This document shows positions 1 to 9,249 of a stretch of 29,402 bases of DNA, one piece after another. The stretch lies in NCBI GenBank assembly GCA_964058805.1, contig CAXKVV010001747.1, forward strand, positions 1-29,402, written 5' to 3'. The notes beneath the pieces are model-generated. The model had not been told where the DNA came from, searched no databases, and worked only from the letters and a program-made list of their open reading frames with translations. How positions within the stretch are numbered: the first letter of the stretch is position 1; each line of letters starts with the position of its first letter. The position numbers and the translations under genes were made by a program. This DNA comes from Schoenoplectus triqueter (lineage: Eukaryota; Streptophyta; Magnoliopsida; Poales; Cyperaceae).

Positions 1-73
1 AAAAGACAAGTAGAAGTTAAACAAAAAATATTCATATTTAATTAACATAATACAAAATAATAGATAATCTTAC

Positions 74-215
74 CTTCAAATTCAGCCTTTAACCAATTTT
101 GTGCGCATGCTAGAGCTTCAACAAGTTGAGGATGAAGTCTATTTCTTTGCGGACTTATTATTCATCCCCCCCATACTAAAAACCGATTCGAAGGCAACAA
201 TAGAAACCGGTATTC
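74..215 (-). pseudogene. hAT transposase C-terminal dimerisation-domain relic
   Basis: Reading right to left on the minus strand, two adjacent frames give IPVSIVAFESVFSMGG and then RLHPQLVEALACAQNWLKAE. This is the order expected for the C-terminal dimerisation domain of plant hAT transposases: a proline-valine-serine stretch, then (S)E-x-x-FS-x-GG, then a leucine-proline-rich link to a closing EAL-C-x-x-WL helix. A frameshift with a stop separates the two halves near position 145, so the copy is dead. The reading ends at EGK, where the DNA has a GTAAG that could be a splice donor. The rest of the transposase is absent upstream (to the right), where only leader-like sequence is seen, so this appears to be an internally deleted element whose 3' end lies beyond the window edge. 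The family call is fairly secure; the element boundaries are not visible. Confidence 0.66.
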
Positions 216-399
216 ACGAACAATTTTTCGTAAAAAGTGACAATTTTGTTGAAAAACTGATAATTTTGTGACAAGCTATTTGGTGACAAACTGACAATTT
301 TGTTTAATTATAGTCTTTCTTTAGCTAAGATACACAGTGCATCAAACAAAGAAACTTTAATTCGTTAAAAGTATTTTTTTTGTTTGGGTAAGGCAAAAC

Positions 400-1060
400 T
401 GTTAATAAATTCCTTTCATTGTTTTAAGAGGAAACATAATGACAGAGAATTGATTGCTTCATTCTGGTGACTAATTGCAAATATAGAAGTGTGATCGTCA
501 GTGGTTGACCGTTCAACAGTGCAAGAGTGGAGTGTGCTGCCGTGTGCCAGTACCAAAGTGTGCGAGCGGCGAGCCTCGATGGAGTGTACCAGTACCAGAG
601 GGAGATGGAGCCGCACGCCTCGATGGAGCAGTGGAGTGTGCTGATTGCCGTGTGCATGTACCGACTGTCTGCGCTGATTGAGTGAGAGCGATCGCTTTAG
701 AGAGAGGAGAGATCGCGGATCGCCAGAGGAGAGATCGCGAATCACAGGATGAGAGGAGAGATCGTGAGAGTTAGAGAGAGGCGCCGCTGAGTTTGAGTGA
801 GAGAAGTGAGAACGCAAGAGATAGAGTTTGAGACTTTGGGGTCTGAGTTTATCCTATCTATCAATGGATCAGATTAATCTTAGTTATATTTAATGGTCCA
901 GGTTACATGCAGACTTAAATCAAAATTCTTTGCTTGACTTGGCCCGTTTTTGACCTGATCTTACTTGGTCTGTTACTTTATCGGGCCAATCAAATAAAAG
1001 CTTGGGCCAGATGAGTATATACAGGCCTACGGGCCGATAAGATTTTTTGTCATCCATAAT
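400..1060 (-). other. Leader-like, GA/CT-rich region, possibly the hAT element's 5' end
   Basis: On the minus strand positions 830-660 read as a pyrimidine-rich CTCTCTC/GATCGC leader. Positions 1040-940 contain several GGCCC/GGGCC motifs, as is usual near the ends of plant hAT elements. Within 520-660 short stretches such as AGTGGAGTGTGCTG and the GCCGTGTGC block are repeated, and CCTCGATGGAG occurs twice. The open frames here show no family resemblance. I infer that this is the promoter and leader of the deleted hAT copy, but no terminal inverted repeat pair was found. Confidence 0.3.
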
Positions 1061-1152
1061 TGCAAATGCACGTCTGCTACTGATAACAAAATATATTGGA
1101 TTTACTTTAATTTTAATTTTTAAGAGTGTGGTTGCTGGTTGGCGTGTTGTAT

Positions 1153-1214
1153 TTGATCACGCCAAAATGCAGTCCTTGCATTGATCACGCCAAAATGCAG
1201 TCCTTGAATTGATC
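1153..1214. repeat. 28-bp tandem repeat, two copies plus a partial third
   Basis: A 28-bp unit starting TTGATCACGCCAAAATGCAG occurs at 1153-1180 and again at 1181-1208 with one difference, followed by a further TTGATC. A short stem follows: CTGACCG at 1243-1249 and CGGTCAG at 1268-1274. No function is evident. Confidence 0.85.
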
Positions 1215-1339
1215 CCTTCCCAGACATTAATATAACACCAGACTGACCGGGAATCCGAGATTATACTCGGTCAGACAGGGCACTGCTCTTTACTTTTCTC
1301 TCTCTGTTATCTGTACCTTGCTCTCCTTCATCCATCCAT

Positions 1340-1793
1340 CAGGGGTGGATGCAGAGTATGTCAAGGGGCTTGGCTGATTTTATCTGAATTGAAAAATAAT
1401 GCTTTTGAGTTAAATTCTTTTTACTAATTTAATTTCTTTGGATTTAATTTTTGAACTCTTAATTAATTTATTTATTTTTATTGGAAAAGATTTATTAATA
1501 CCATGAATAATAAAAAATATATTAAAAATTTAAAATCTAAAGTCTCATAAAGAAAGATTTTCTTTATCGATTTGATTGTCTATTATTTTGAATTTTATAT
1601 TTCTTTTAATTTTTAATATATAAAAAATATTATTTTGATAGTTTTTTATTAGATAAGAATATAGATTGAATTATTAAAATTTTTATGTAATACATAATTA
1701 ATTAATAGATTTGAACCGATAAATTATTATAATTAAATTACTGACCTTTAACCATAATTATGACCTTTTGACGATTATCCTGCATCCGTCGAT
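1340..1793 (+). mobile_element. Tip100-type hAT MITE, copy A (degenerate)
   Basis: The element opens with CAGGGGTGGATGCAG and closes near CTGCATCCGTCGATC, a decayed version of the complementary end. The interior follows the same order as three better preserved copies in this window: a GAAAAATAAT block, TTTATTAATACC, TTTGATTGTCTATTATTTTG, TTAATATATAAAA, TTAGATAAGAATATA and TTTGAACCGATAA. The terminal motif resembles the CAGGGGCGGAG ends known for the Ipomoea hAT element Tip100. No target duplication can be recognised, and the right end has diverged. This is the oldest-looking copy, without coding capacity. Confidence 0.75.
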
Positions 1794-3229
1794 CACGGGA
1801 CCTGCAGAAATCTGTGTTACTAATCGTTTGTTTTGTCTGGTACTTTGGTATCTGTTTCCGCATAAAAATGAAAAAAAGAGAGTAAATCATCTGTGTACAG
1901 CCAAGCGAACCAATCCGATCATATTTCTTTGAAGTAAAAATCTGGGTTCCTGGCCAATCCGGTTTTTTTTCTACTAGATTTACTTCCTATTTCCTACCTC
2001 GTTGCTAGCAGGAGCTACCTGTCTACCACCTGCAATTTGTTTCTTTGCAAAAGCTCACGGTATATATCTTGCTCCTCTTGTCTTGTGGCGAGTGTGAGTG
2101 GTCTATTGAAGACTCCTTCAACAAAGTGAAGATCTTTTCTTTAAAATAGAGAAACGTTTTTATACCCTAACTATCTTAACTAATTTAACTATTTTTAATT
2201 ATTATTTAATTCAAATTTGAAAAAAAAAATATTAATCACATACTTGACCTGTTTGAACCAAAGCTCAAATGACATCTCCCTCATCTTTGAGAGTTACTCT
2301 TCATACTATATATCGTTGAAAAACTAACGATGAAAATAACACAATGAAAAAAATTACACATTAAATGGATCAATGATTTGGGAGAAATCAAGAGAGAAAA
2401 TATTTAGAAATTCGATTGGAGCGATTTAGTGCAGGTGAATCTCAATCGATTGATCAAATATTTTCTCTAAACCAAGAAGATGATATGTGGAGTTTTAAAC
2501 AAGTACTCTAATGTTCTAAGTGTTTGGATCATCATTTCACTTCTCATGCACACAAAAAAATGTGTTGAAACTCAAATTTTGAAGCTCGGTTGATCAAGAA
2601 ATGAAACTGGATCAATTTCTAAGAGTAAGAAAATAAAATTTGAGTTTTCATTCAAATGAATTGGTTGAAAGATAGGAGAGAACATAAGAAATATATTTTA
2701 TTTCCCTAAATATATGTGCGTCAGACTTAGTATAATAGATATGAAAACTTAATTGTACTACGTATAAAGTATTATTATACAAACTATAATGACTTGATCG
2801 TAATATTGAGAATTAAGATTGAAAAAACTTCAACACAAAACTAACAGAGACTATATTATTTGTACTAATGATAATGAAGACCAAACTATAAATTATATTT
2901 TGATATGTTAATATAAATTTTAGTCAGTAAATGTACACTACATATTGAAGCGTGTATGTAATATATATTTAGATTTATTTATAATAGTGAAAAATTAAGA
3001 CTAAACTATAAATTATAGTTTGAATAAGATGTGTTATGATGGATATTAAGACTTATTTGTATTAAACATTAAATCTATTTTTACCATAATTATTTTAAAA
3101 GATAAAGCTCTAAGATGTGAAAAAATGACTCTATTCTGTTCAGTCCATCGAACCCAACAAACCACAGAAAATATTGATAAGGCTAATTATCAATCAGGAT
3201 CGGATAACTGCAATGTTGAATCTCATAAA
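1794..3229. other. Unassigned A+T-rich intergenic DNA
   Basis: No coding family, RNA gene or element ends were recognised. A weak repeat of about 122 bp can be seen: AAACTATAAATTATA near 2883 recurs near 3004. Otherwise nothing stands out. Confidence 0.5.
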
Positions 3230-3715
3230 TAAAAAATTGATGTTAAATTAAAAACAACAGGTATATTATTACACTCATTAAAAGCACATCAAAAATCAAA
3301 CATAAAGGGTAACCGAGAAATAAATGATCTACTAATTCATTAATAGAACAAAATGCGCAAGATAAAGCTCCCACCCAACCCCTACGACGTAGATTATCAG
3401 TAGTTAAAATTTTATTTTGGAGCACCAACCAAAGAAAATAATAAATTTTAAGAGACAATTTGAGTTCCGATAAATAAATTATAGAATAATTAAGACAACC
3501 CCATCCATAAAAAAAATAAATACATAGAACGAAATGAAAAAAATACCCTTAGAATTAAAGGATCAAAGACAAGTATCATTCCCAACAAAATTATCTGACA
3601 AAATAGTCATAATAGAAATAAATTGTGCCTTTTCAGCCCGTAATAATAAATTAGCCCCCCTAGTTAAAGGAATTTTAATATTATCCAAATTTCAAACCTG
3701 AGCAACAGTAATTGT
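3230..3715 (-). pseudogene. L1-type LINE ORF2, C-terminal zinc-binding region (3' part of a split LINE)
   Basis: The minus strand encodes an RT zinc-binding (zf-RVT) domain. At 3458-3243 it reads LSLKIYYFLWLVLQNKILTT and DNLRRRGWVG, then a C-x-x-C pair (CAFC), an E-L-V-D-H-L-F block and a further leucine-cysteine stretch. Upstream, with stops, it reads ANLLLRAEKAQFISIMTILS and an (S)FNSKG block, which normally precede this domain. The frame is broken several times. The sequence stops exactly at the outer end of the ATHILA-like LTR at 3716, and the matching upstream part of ORF2 resumes at 15501, so both belong to one LINE split by that insertion. The 3' end of the LINE to the left could not be fixed. 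Confidence 0.8.
3711..3715. repeat. Target-site duplication (left) of the ATHILA-like element
   Basis: ATTGT flanks the LTR here and ATTGA flanks the other LTR at 15496-15500. Four of five bases match, as expected for an aged 5-bp LTR-retrotransposon target duplication. Confidence 0.7.
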
Positions 3716-4028
3716 TGATGCATGCACGTGGCTGTACCAACTTTTGAAATTTATAATACCCTTACACTACTTGGTTCGGCCGCAAGCGCACGACCTATGT
3801 TGGTATAGTAAGGGGTCGATCCGTAGGGAAGTAGGTAACTACTGAGTTTACCCTACTCGGGTCTCTAGATGTACAAATAAGTAAAATGGGGGGGGGGGGG
3901 TTGTTCTAAGTTTTTGGTCATAAATATAAAACAGATAAAATAGAAAATAATAACTAAGCTTTTTTGTGTTTTGGTTTTATAAAATAATAGTTCTTAGGGA
4001 TACAGGTCAGTTCCACTTTGATTTGGAC

Positions 4029-4063
4029 CATACGACCGTATGCACATACATATGGTTTATATG
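4029..4063. promoter_or_regulatory. Paired-palindrome site 1 (in 3' LTR)
   Basis: CATACGACCGTATG (4029-4042, one base lost) and CATATGGTTTATATG (4049-4063) are separated by 6 bp. The centres are about 20.5 bp apart because of the deletion. This is the counterpart of site 8 in the other LTR. Confidence 0.75.
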
Positions 4064-4841
4064 GACTCAGACAAGTCACGATTATTCTTAGAGATTATTT
4101 TCTTCTTTGGTTGCGTGAATCCTAACCGGCCAGTGCCTGGTCAACAAACCTCAACTGTCGCATGTTGGTTTGTTAGTGTAGCGTGTGGTCGGACAGAGTT
4201 CCTAAATTCACATAAACCTCAACCGTTGCATGTTGTCATAGATCACATAGATTGAGTACATGGTTCCTATAGGCACGCTCAGATCTCTCGATCTAAGCGG
4301 AAGTTCAACCTTTCGGGTACAACCTGATCTATCCTTTCGGGTCTCAGATTTATCTATTGTACTTAGAAAGAACCCTTGACAAACTACTGAACCTAATCCT
4401 AGTAGTTGGATAAACAAATCAGACAAGAAATTGACAATAATACACAACATAATAATCACAACCATAGATTAAAATAAGTTTTCATAAATAATCATAATCT
4501 AAGTTTCACATCCCAAATCCCTACAAACTAAAGTACTTAGTCGCTTATTGTGGTATAAAAAATATAATAAAGATATAGAGAGCTAAGATAAAAGACATCC
4601 TACAGAAGTTATCTAAACAACAAAGAATACAACAAAAAGAGATAATCAAACTCTGGATGTTGCCCTGTGCCAATCTTCTACTTCGATCCTTGCCTCCTCT
4701 CGGGACTCCGGGCCTCCGATATCTCAAACTGCCCTTGAGATTGGTCGATGGCTAGGGTTTGCGAAGGTGGAGTGGAAGAGGTGGAGGTGGCGTGAAAATG
4801 GTGGCCAAAATGGAGCTCCCCAAAACCCTAGGCTGCTGGTG

Positions 4842-4850
4842 TATTTATAG
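4842..4850 (-). promoter_or_regulatory. LTR TATA box
   Basis: The minus strand reads CTCCTATAAATACACC. The same place in the other LTR (about 15127-15136) has the mutated CTATAATTA. It lies about 80 bp downstream of a paired-palindrome site and is followed by a leader containing CTAGGGTTTTGGGGAGC. Confidence 0.6.
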
Positions 4851-4928
4851 GAGAGTGATCAGCTAAGTTGGAAGGGAATCACGGTATTAAATTGCTGCCT
4901 TCTTTGAAGATCTTTTCCGAATAGAGAC

Positions 4929-4964
4929 CATACAGCCCATATGCAGGTGCATACGGGTCGTATG
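4929..4964. promoter_or_regulatory. Paired-palindrome site 2 (in 3' LTR, upstream of TATA)
   Basis: CATACAGCCCATATG (4929-4943), spacer CAGGTG, CATACGGGTCGTATG (4950-4964). Centre-to-centre distance is 21 bp. It lies about 80 bp upstream of the LTR TATA box on the minus strand. This is the counterpart of site 9. Confidence 0.8.
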
Positions 4965-5210
4965 CTCTATGTAGGTGCGAAAAATGACTTTTGTTGATCC
5001 CGTGGTCCGTCAGTTGGCGTGGAAGCTCACTTTAGGATCCAATTCTGCGGTTTTTTAGTTTGATATCCCTGAAATAAGTAATAGGCCAAAGTAGAATTAA
5101 ATCTAAAAATAAATATGCTTATGTAATGAAATAAAATATGAGATCGAGAGTTTTAATCTATTTTTAGGCACAAATAGGGGTTAAATTATATATATAAATG
5201 CGTGACATTA

Positions 5211-5225
5211 AATCCCCCAAGCTAG
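5211..5225 (-). other. Polypurine-tract-like sequence
   Basis: Directly against the left LTR the minus strand reads CTAGCTTGGGGGATT. A GGGGGA run next to the 3' LTR is the usual plus-strand primer position in plant gypsy elements and fixes the element's orientation. Confidence 0.6.
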
Positions 5226-6479
5226 AATCTTGCTTGTTCTCAACCAAAATCCTAGTCATATCAGTGTAAATCATATCTAATCCTTGATCTAGACTTTCAA
5301 TATCTAATGGAGTGAGGAAACGAGTATCTCAGATCAGGAATGAATCGGCCGTAGTTGTCCTTCTTCACCTCATGGGACCTGAGTCGAAGTGCGGGGAAGA
5401 TAGACCGAGCGACTCTGAGCCAGAGACTTCCTGATCTTCAAATTTTAGGACCTTAGCTCCTCTCATCATGGTATGTTCTAAAAGAAAATTTATTTTGTGA
5501 TTAAAAGAACAAATACCATGACTTAGCTCAAAATCTCTTTCATGACGAGACCATCCAGACCTCATAGGTTCAACAATCGGTTCTCATTTCTAAAACCCAA
5601 ACCAAAGTATAAAAGTCCTAATTTTTTTTTATTAAAAATAGTTTTAAATTAAGGGATTGAGCTATCAAGTTCTTATCTTGCATTGGAATAATACACAATG
5701 GCTTGATTTACCCAGGCTATTCAAGGTGTATATTGCATACATTCACTCATAGCTCAGTGAGGAGCTAGTAGAGTGTTGATTGCTCGGTCATTTTATTAAA
5801 GTATTTTTTTATTTTTTTTTGCTGGACTTTTACGGCTGGTTTGAATCTTAGAAGTAAGACCCTTACTGTTTAAACTCTTTCGAGTGCTGGACAACCCCGT
5901 TAGGCAAGACATAACGGTCATATGAGTATTTCAATCCTTCTAATCAGAAATAAAATACGTTTAAGCATTTGGACATATCAGAATATTATTCGAGCATCCG
6001 ATTCAGGTCCTAAATTTCGAAAATCATAGCCATCTAAGGGACTAGACGATGCAGATTTATCTCTCGATATCAACACTCTAATCCGTGTGGTTATGACAAT
6101 CAAACCGCACCAATCACAAGGTGGTCTCGAGTACCGTATTTCCTCACAACATATCTAAATGCAGTCCTAAAATGCATGCTATATACTAAAGAAAAGAAAA
6201 GAAAGAGGGTACAAAAATAACTAAAAGAAAAAGAAAATCAGCATCTTGCCCACACTCAGACAACTAAAGAAAAAAGAAGAAAAATCTAATCATCCTCAAA
6301 TAAATAATCAAGTAGTGGTCAACCAGACAAGATGTAGCGATGCATATATCATAAAAGACCATGACTCAAAAGTGTCCCTATCCCCAATAAGCTAAACCAT
6401 GTATTGCCCTCGATGCACGATATCTGAGGTATAGAAAAATGAGAGAGAGAGAGAGAGGATAGGGTTGCAAACCGAGGGC
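5226..6479 (-). other. 3' non-coding part of the ATHILA-like element
   Basis: Between the second ATHILA-ORF relic and the polypurine tract there is no recognisable protein. There is a short GA run at 6441-6457 and A/G-rich runs at 6188-6295. Small open frames (for example 5365-5565) show no family resemblance. Confidence 0.6.
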
Positions 6480-7971
6480 TCAAAGGCCTTGATGAGGTGG
6501 ACCCTGACTAGGTCCTGCTGATGGGTCACCGCCCATGAGTAAGCTCATCCAAGTCTGCTCCCATTGGTCTAATCGAGCACCATACTCCGCCATCTGGGTG
6601 CCGTATAAGTCTATCTGTGCACCCTGCATCTGAACCTCGGAGTGGAGGAAGCCTATCTCCGTGCTGAGGGAGTCAAGTCTGCCATCAATGATGTCGAATT
6701 TGGTGTTGTAGTACTCCATGTCCTTATGTTATCGCAGGTTGATGCCCTGCATATAGGGGAAGGGAGTAGGATGGCTGGTGGCTGGTCGCGAGGATCCGAG
6801 AGTTGGCTGCATCGAGGAGATCAAGATGTCCTCCATCGTGGCATCCATCGATGGTGCAGAGGGTCGACGATGGGGTAGGTCTGCTGGAGCGCCCATGATG
6901 TACTCCAACCGCCATGTCTGATCATCCCTGAAGGAGATGGAGGAGTGGATCAGTAGCTCCCGCTCTGGTATGTCGGTGAAGATTCAATAGTATCTCGCTC
7001 CACGCCCAGTCAATCGCATGGAGATCCTGATGAAGTATGAGGCGTGGAGGGCCTTGTCATCCATGATGGACGGGATCTTATAAATGTCCTCCCCGCCGAA
7101 CTAGGTACCCAATCTGTGACCTATGTAGGTCACATAAGATCTCATGATGATGATGTCGGTGAATCTCGGGTTCATGCGGAGCCCGAACCAGTGGAGGACC
7201 ATGCACAATATTAGATCTGACCACTGTAACTCATGGTCCGAAAGGAGTATGGTGTCGATCAACTGAAGATCCTCATGTGTGACTCGGATGATGGGCTCAC
7301 CCGGGTGTGGATCATGTGTACTAGGATCTCTAGATGCAGCGAAGCACATGGTGGATGATGAGGTTGGATTTGAATCACTCCTAGCGTCCAACTCCTCTCT
7401 CGGATATCCTCTCAAAGACATCCTCTCATGTCATCTCCCCTATGTAAACCACCTCTTCCACATGAAGGATCGGGTGAAGATGAAATCACTCTCGTATCTG
7501 ATCGAGAGTGACCCTCCGAGTGGCTTCTCTGAGCGTAAACTTGATATATCGGCCATGTCGGTCATCCTCCATCAGTCCAAGGGATGAGAAAAACTCGATC
7601 GTGGTGGTCTCATGTGCGAGGCAGTTGTCCTAGATGGTCTAAAAGGGAGCCTTGAAGTCGACTTTATCCGTCAGCCTGTAGAACTCCTCGCGGACTCCTA
7701 TCCTATATAGGAAGGCGAAATCGATGTTGTGTGTGATCTCGTATGTGTGGTTCGCCATCCATGAGAGGTGATCGAGCATACCCTGAACTGGTATGCGGTC
7801 GGTGGTCTGCTTCAGTGGTCCCTCAGGTGGTATGTATAGTCCTGAGTCATAAGAGGACTCCCCTGAGTCGTACCACTCTACGGATCCACCGTGGACATTT
7901 TTTCTTCCTTCTTAGGGCCCATAAGGGTGTTGGTGTGCCTCGTCTCCCCCTTTGATTGCATCCCAGTCGAC

Positions 7972-8262
7972 TAGAGGTGGCAGAACCCGACCGACCCGAC
8001 AAACCCGTCCGACCCGCCCGGATCCGAATCCGACCCGACTCGATTTTTTAAGAAAGTCAAACTGACTCAACCCGACCCGAACCCGACCCGACCCGACCCG
8101 AGATCAAATGGCCTTCAATCCAATCGAAATCTATCAACGATCTGAAAAAACACAACATGTAAATTGACCCGACCCGATCTGATTTCTTCCAGAAAGTCAA
8201 ACTGATCCGACCCGCCCGACCTGAACCCGAACTCGACCCGACCCGCTTGATTGCCACCTCTA
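7972..8262. mobile_element. hAT MITE with CCCGA-rich ends
   Basis: The 291-bp element has perfect 11-bp terminal inverted repeats, TAGAGGTGGCA and TGCCACCTCTA, flanked by a perfect 8-bp target duplication CAGTCGAC (7964-7971 and 8263-8270). Both subterminal regions carry many CCCGACCCGA-type repeats, and GAAAGTCAAACTGA occurs twice (8052-8065 and 8192-8205). The 8-bp duplication, TIR and subterminal repeats fit plant hAT elements. There is no coding capacity. It interrupts the ATHILA-ORF cassette 2, so it is younger than the retrotransposon. Confidence 0.93.
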
Positions 8263-8370
8263 CAGTCGACTGACACTTCTGTGCTGTCATCACACTCCCT
8301 CCTGTAGGTCCTAGACCATGTACTATACCGAGACATTCCTGTTGTACCGTTCTATTCTCAGGTATGACTG

Positions 8371-8406
8371 TATACGGGTCGTATGCAGGGTCGTACGACC
8401 CGTATA
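8371..8406. promoter_or_regulatory. Paired-palindrome site 3
   Basis: TATACGGGTCGTATG (8371-8385), spacer CAGGGT, CGTACGACCCGTATA (8392-8406), centres 21 bp apart. It lies at the start of the ATHILA-ORF cassette 2. Confidence 0.75.
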
Positions 8407-8542
8407 TGATGAATGTGGGCACAAAAATGCCCTGGTTTGTGTGCTGTGTTGGTTTGGTACTAATATGAGACTTATTTTGGTCTTAGAACCAGAGGGAAGT
8501 CGAGGGTTTGGTCACAAGAGTGGATTGATCTGGCCGAGACTG

Positions 8543-8578
8543 TATACAGACCATATAGAGCTGTATATGGTCCGTATG
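8543..8578. promoter_or_regulatory. Paired-palindrome site 4
   Basis: TATACAGACCATATA (8543-8557), 6-bp spacer, TATATGGTCCGTATG (8564-8578), centres 21 bp apart. It lies between the leader and the coding relic of cassette 2. Confidence 0.72.
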
Positions 8579-8629
8579 CGTTCAAAAACCATATGTTTTG
8601 GCTCAGACCCTAAGTGCATAGAGAAATGA

Positions 8630-9049
8630 GTTACATGTAAGCCTAATTGCACGAGATTAGGATAGAGAACTCACCAAATGATGGGATTTTCGAATGGTTG
8701 ACGTGATGATGATTCTCATGTCGTGTTCCTTCACCAGCGATATTCTTCGGTGCTTGCTCGGTTGCGTGGAGGCTTGGCTGAGTTGTGGAGTTAGTGAAGA
8801 AAAAGGAGAAGAGAGTGAGAGTGAGAAGAATGGTAAGGGAATAGGAAGAAGGAGAGGAAGAGAGTTTAGGAATTGAGAAGGAGAAGAGTAAGGGTGAGGA
8901 AATGAAGAAGAATGGAGAATGAGGGAGAGAGAGAGAGAGAGAGGTTTAAATGGGGGTGGGGACGGTTTGGAGAGAGAGGGGGCAGTTTGAATGGGAGGTG
9001 GAAGAAAAAAAAGGCTAAAAAGGCTCCTCTATACCGCCAACGGTTATTT
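8630..9049 (-). other. Pyrimidine-rich leader of ATHILA-ORF cassette 2
   Basis: On the minus strand this is a long C/T-rich stretch (it appears as GA-rich on the plus strand, with a (GA)n run at 8925-8942), preceded by CCATTTAAACC near 8952-8942. Composition and position suggest an untranslated leader, possibly with its own promoter or a splice acceptor tract. No protein is recognisable. Confidence 0.4.
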
Positions 9050-9085
9050 CATACGGCCCATATGCAGGGGCACACGGGTCGTATG
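9050..9085. promoter_or_regulatory. Paired-palindrome site 5
   Basis: CATACGGCCCATATG (9050-9064), spacer CAGGGG, CACACGGGTCGTATG (9071-9085), centres 21 bp apart. It lies upstream of the cassette 2 leader on the minus strand. Confidence 0.78.
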
Positions 9086-9249
9086 CACCGGTTAGTGTCT
9101 CAAAACAACATAAAAACATAAAAAATAAACTATACATGCAATAAATAACATAAAATAATACTGTAAAATAAATTATTCAGTCATAATCCTCACAAAATAA
9201 TAAGTTATTGAAATAAAAAATTCTTCAAACTCAATTCTTCAAAAACTTA

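Larger units (their letters stand above)
3716..5210 (-). repeat. 3' LTR of the ATHILA-like element (left copy)
   Basis: This 1495-bp LTR matches the right LTR over its whole outer parts, beginning with the shared TACCAACTTTTGAAATTTATAA-like start and the CACTACTTGGTTCGG block, and ending with the GGCACAAATAGGG and GCRTGACAT block. It contains about 530 bp (4141-4671) missing from the right LTR, a run of 13 G at 3888-3900 where the right LTR has four, and two paired-palindrome sites. A TATA-like CTATAAATA reads on the minus strand at 4850-4842, supporting promoter activity towards the left. Confidence 0.9.
6480..8440 (-). pseudogene. ATHILA-ORF-type protein relic, cassette 2 (interrupted by a hAT MITE)
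   Basis: Minus-strand translation across frames gives an N-terminal acidic part (WYDSGESSYDSGLYIP), then IGVREEFYRLTDKVDFKAPF and an EFFSSLGLMEDDRHGRYIKF-FTLREATRRV block. A middle part follows (IRVTHEDLQLIDTILLSDHE-LQWSDLILCMVLHWFG-LRMNPRFTDIIIMRSYVTYI), and then a glutamine-rich helical tail (6719-6480) that looks like a coiled coil. This order (EF-x-SSL, then F-x-L-x-x-x-x-x-x-V, then a helical array and a C-terminal coiled coil) is that of ATHILA ORF-1 family proteins, whose function is unknown. Several stops and frameshifts are present, and the MITE at 7972-8262 cuts the N-terminal part. It follows its own pyrimidine-rich leader and paired-palindrome sites 3-5. The family is inferred from pattern; no catalytic motif is visible. 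Confidence 0.65.

Noticed and set aside
416..817. Two overlapping minus-strand frames of 133 and 77 codons
   Set aside because: Composition is low-complexity (leucine, serine, histidine) from GA/CT-rich DNA, with no family resemblance; better explained as a leader.
6642..7955. Several plus-strand frames of 70-102 codons
   Set aside because: They are antisense to the ATHILA-ORF relic, whose minus-strand translation has the family pattern.
8057..8422. A 121-codon minus-strand frame
   Set aside because: It reads through the hAT MITE at 7972-8262; the glycine/serine/arginine-rich half is the translation of CCCGA repeats. Only the first part belongs to the ATHILA-ORF relic.
8912..9121. Plus-strand frame rich in glutamate, arginine and glycine
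   Set aside because: Translation of a GA-rich strand of the retrotransposon leader; it ends in a paired-palindrome site.
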